6,357 nucleotides of DNA from NCBI GenBank assembly GCA_016218905.1, contig JACRCS010000069.1, positions 1-6,357 of the forward strand, given 5' to 3'. The first letter of the stretch is position 1; every line of letters starts with the position of its first letter. This document shows, piece after piece, positions 4,841 to 6,357 of this stretch. Source of the DNA: Deltaproteobacteria bacterium. GTDB lineage: Bacteria; Desulfobacterota_C; Deferrisomatia; Deferrisomatales; JACRMM01. Below the pieces are notes generated by a model. It was not told the DNA's origin, ran no database searches, and saw only the letters and a program-made list of their open reading frames with translations. Made by a program: the position numbers and the translations under genes.

Positions 4841-6357
4841 ATGAAGCGCGCGCTCCCGATAACGTTCCTGGCCCTGTTGGTTCTCCTGAGTCTCGCCGGC
4901 GCCGCGGCGGCGGAGCTTCCCGCGCCCGTCCTGAAGCACCCCGAAAACGGCGCAACCGTCTATGGTCATGTCGTCCACTTCGAGTGGGAGTCCGCCGGGG
5001 GTCCCGGCGTGACGTACCACATCCAGGTGACGGACATGGACCACGACGTCATCGTGTGGGACGAGATCGTGCCGGACAGGTCGGTCCAGTTTCTTCTGTA
5101 CGACGCGTATTACAGCTGGCACGTGAGCGCGATCGACCCAGCCGGCGTGGAAGGCCCGAACTCCCCCGAGTGGTACTTCCGCGTGGTGGAGGAGCCCAAC
5201 GAGCCGCCGAAGGTGGTGGTGACCTTCCCCAACGGCGAGGACACCGCGCCGCCGATCGTCGCGGTCCAGGGTCCCGACGGCGGAGAGGTCTTCTTCGGCG
5301 GCTCGGATATCACGATCACCTGGGAAGTAGCGGACGACCTCACGCCCCCTGCCCTTCACGAGATCAGGGTCTCGGTCTCGCCCGACGGGGGTTACAGCTG
5401 GGCCACCATAGCGGAGCTGCAAACGAATCCGGGGTCCATCCTCTGGTCCGCGCCCAACATCGATTGTGATCAGTGCCTGATCAGGGTCTCGGCCATGGAC
5501 CTGGAGTTCAAGGTGGCCGTCGACACGAGCGACAGCCCCTTTATCATCATCTCGAATTTGGACTTGCCGAGCGAAAGCGTCTACCCCGAGCCCGATCGGG
5601 ACCTATTCGTCCGAGGAGAGGCACTGAAGGGCGGCTTTACCTACCCGATCACCTGGATCGCCGCAGACGACCTGACGCCGGCACCAGACCTGAAGATCGG
5701 GATCCTCTTTTCGCCGGACAACGGCGCCAACTGGGAAGAGATCGCCCGACTGGACGACAACCCCGGCGCGTTCGACTGGACGACTCCGAACATTACGAGC
5801 AATGAGTGCCTGATCAAGGTCACCGCGACCGACGACGGCCGCAGGCGCGACGAGGAGGTACCGCAGGTACCGCACGAGGAGGACGAGAAGACCGGCGTGG
5901 ACGTATCCGACGCCGTCTTCACGATCGTCTACACTCCTCCCCTGAATACCGTCCCGTCCTCGGCCAGTTCTCTCCGGAACGTGGTGATCCAGTCTCTCAC
6001 CTCCCACGCCTCCTACGCCGAGGACAGCTATATCCCGGTGGGAGCGCCCGTCGCCTTCCGACCCGCCAGGGCGGTCTCTTATGGGCTCACCGCCGTGGCG
6101 GGGACCGCCGACCTCACGATGACGTTCCCTTCCCTGCCCGTGAAGCCCACCTTCTATCATGTGGTGAATGGGGCCTGGCGGCAGCTCTATCCGAACAATG
6201 AGGGCCCCGGCGTCCGCGACGTCGTCCTCATCGCAAATAAGCTGAGCTACTCGATCATCGACAACGAGGGGTACGACGCGGACCCCATGGCGGATGCCAT
6301 CACGACTCAGGTCGTCGTCGGGGAGCAGCCGTCCGCGCCGGTGACCGTACCCGGCGC
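4841..6357 (+). CDS. Exported multi-domain surface protein (FN3-like, Ig-like repeats, choice-of-anchor-U-like domain), 3'-truncated
   Basis: The frame is open from ATG 4841 to the window end (505 codons plus 2 nt) with no stop, so the C-terminus is missing. Residues 1-24 are a clear Sec signal peptide: MKR, then a hydrophobic core, then AGAAAA before Glu25. Residues 25-116 resemble a fibronectin type III domain (HPENGATV, VTYHIQVTD, YYSWHVSAIDPAG, WYFRV). Residues 137-238 and about 242-365 are two beta-sandwich repeats with an exact 111-residue period. Each has ITW (W161/W272), DDLTP, a SPD(G/N)G-x-x-W turn (W187/W298), a third Trp (W202/W313) and CLI(R/K)V (C212/C323). Residues about 380-490 contain FYHVVNGAWRQLY and later DNEGYDADPMADAI, which resembles the 'choice-of-anchor U' domain that usually precedes a C-terminal sorting tag. 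No catalytic site is seen. A structural, adhesive or cell-surface role is inferred; the specific function is unknown. Confidence 0.8.
   Translation, partial: MKRALPITFLALLVLLSLAGAAAAELPAPVLKHPENGATVYGHVVHFEWESAGGPGVTYHIQVTDMDHDVIVWDEIVPDRSVQFLLYDAYYSWHVSAIDPAGVEGPNSPEWYFRVVEEPNEPPKVVVTFPNGEDTAPPIVAVQGPDGGEVFFGGSDITITWEVADDLTPPALHEIRVSVSPDGGYSWATIAELQTNPGSILWSAPNIDCDQCLIRVSAMDLEFKVAVDTSDSPFIIISNLDLPSESVYPEPDRDLFVRGEALKGGFTYPITWIAADDLTPAPDLKIGILFSPDNGANWEEIARLDDNPGAFDWTTPNITSNECLIKVTATDDGRRRDEEVPQVPHEEDEKTGVDVSDAVFTIVYTPPLNTVPSSASSLRNVVIQSLTSHASYAEDSYIPVGAPVAFRPARAVSYGLTAVAGTADLTMTFPSLPVKPTFYHVVNGAWRQLYPNNEGPGVRDVVLIANKLSYSIIDNEGYDADPMADAITTQVVVGEQPSAPVTVPG
5249..5554 (+). repeat. Protein repeat unit 1 of the exported protein
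   Basis: This encodes residues 137-238, from PPIVAVQGPDGGEVF to FIIIS. It shares with unit 2 the pattern ITW, DDLTP, W at 187, W at 202, PNI and CLIRV, offset by exactly 111 residues. It has a unique CxxC (C209, C212). A short VTFPNGED just before it looks like the beginning of another, vestigial unit. Confidence 0.75.
5564..5935 (+). repeat. Protein repeat unit 2 of the exported protein
   Basis: This encodes residues 242-365, ending FTIVYT. It is diverged from unit 1 at the DNA level but keeps the same landmark residues in register from W272 to C323. After CLIKVTATDD it carries a charged insert of about 25 residues that unit 1 lacks (see the tandem repeat at 5857-5874). Confidence 0.75.
5857..5874 (+). 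repeat. Perfect 2 x 9-bp tandem duplication inside the exported-protein gene
   Basis: GGTACCGCA occurs twice head to tail. An outer CGAGGAGG (5851-5858) recurs at 5875-5882, giving a 24-bp outer period. It encodes the VPQVPH core of a Glu/Asp-rich loop, EEVPQVPHEED. The frame is kept, so this looks like an in-frame slippage or duplication in a surface loop. Confidence 0.85.

Noticed and set aside
5603..6160. Minus-strand ORFs opposite the exported-protein gene
   Set aside because: They show no signal, domain or RBS support, whereas the + strand frame has a signal peptide and periodic repeats.
1..6357. CRISPR array, IS element, tRNA or rRNA
   Set aside because: No regularly spaced long direct repeats, transposase motifs, T-loop-like GGTTCGAATC segments or rRNA-like stretches were found.

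Overview
The window is a high-GC bacterial chromosome segment carrying the classic origin-proximal block mnmE - mnmG - rsmG - parA - parB, all on the + strand, followed by the 5' part of an unrelated exported, multi-domain protein. A hand-counted mnmG sample (1501-1560) is 46/60 G+C. This gene order is shared by many bacteria, including deltaproteobacterial lineages and their relatives. The GC content, the frequent GTG/TTG starts and a large surface protein of 'sorting-tag' style would fit an uncultured deltaproteobacterium-like Gram-negative, but the window alone does not settle the phylum.

Layout: bases 1-286 are the C-terminal 94 residues of the tRNA-modification GTPase MnmE, ending in the diagnostic FCIGK. 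The 113-nt gap to mnmG holds two signals: a long imperfect inverted repeat built from 9-nt GTGGAC/GTCCAC units (296-350), and a perfect palindromic parS centromere, TGTTTCACGTGAAACA (368-383). MnmG (400-2271, TTG start) and RsmG (2268-2879, GTG start) overlap by 4 nt. A 110-nt gap with GC-rich hairpins and a TATGAT -10-like hexamer precedes parA (2990-3751), which overlaps parB (3748-4590) by 4 nt. Bases 4591-4840 are a gene-free, clearly AT-richer stretch (about 49% G+C in 4621-4760). From 4841 to the window end runs an open, 3'-truncated ORF for a secreted protein: signal peptide, FN3-like domain, two 111-residue-period beta-sandwich repeats, then a domain resembling choice-of-anchor U.

How it works together: MnmE and MnmG form the complex that installs the (carboxymethyl)aminomethyl group on U34 of certain tRNAs, and RsmG methylates 16S rRNA, so the first half is a translation-quality operon. 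ParA and ParB are the chromosome partition ATPase and the CTP-dependent clamp that loads at parS. The parS in front of mnmG is therefore the cis site for the proteins encoded about 2.6-3.4 kb downstream. The exported protein looks functionally unconnected and marks a change of base composition and probably of regulation.

I see no CRISPR array, transposon, tRNA, rRNA or defence system. The most useful observations are the parS site, the 9-nt iterated hairpin beside it, start-codon ambiguities in mnmG and parA, and the architecture of the exported protein. I found no convincing new biological system.
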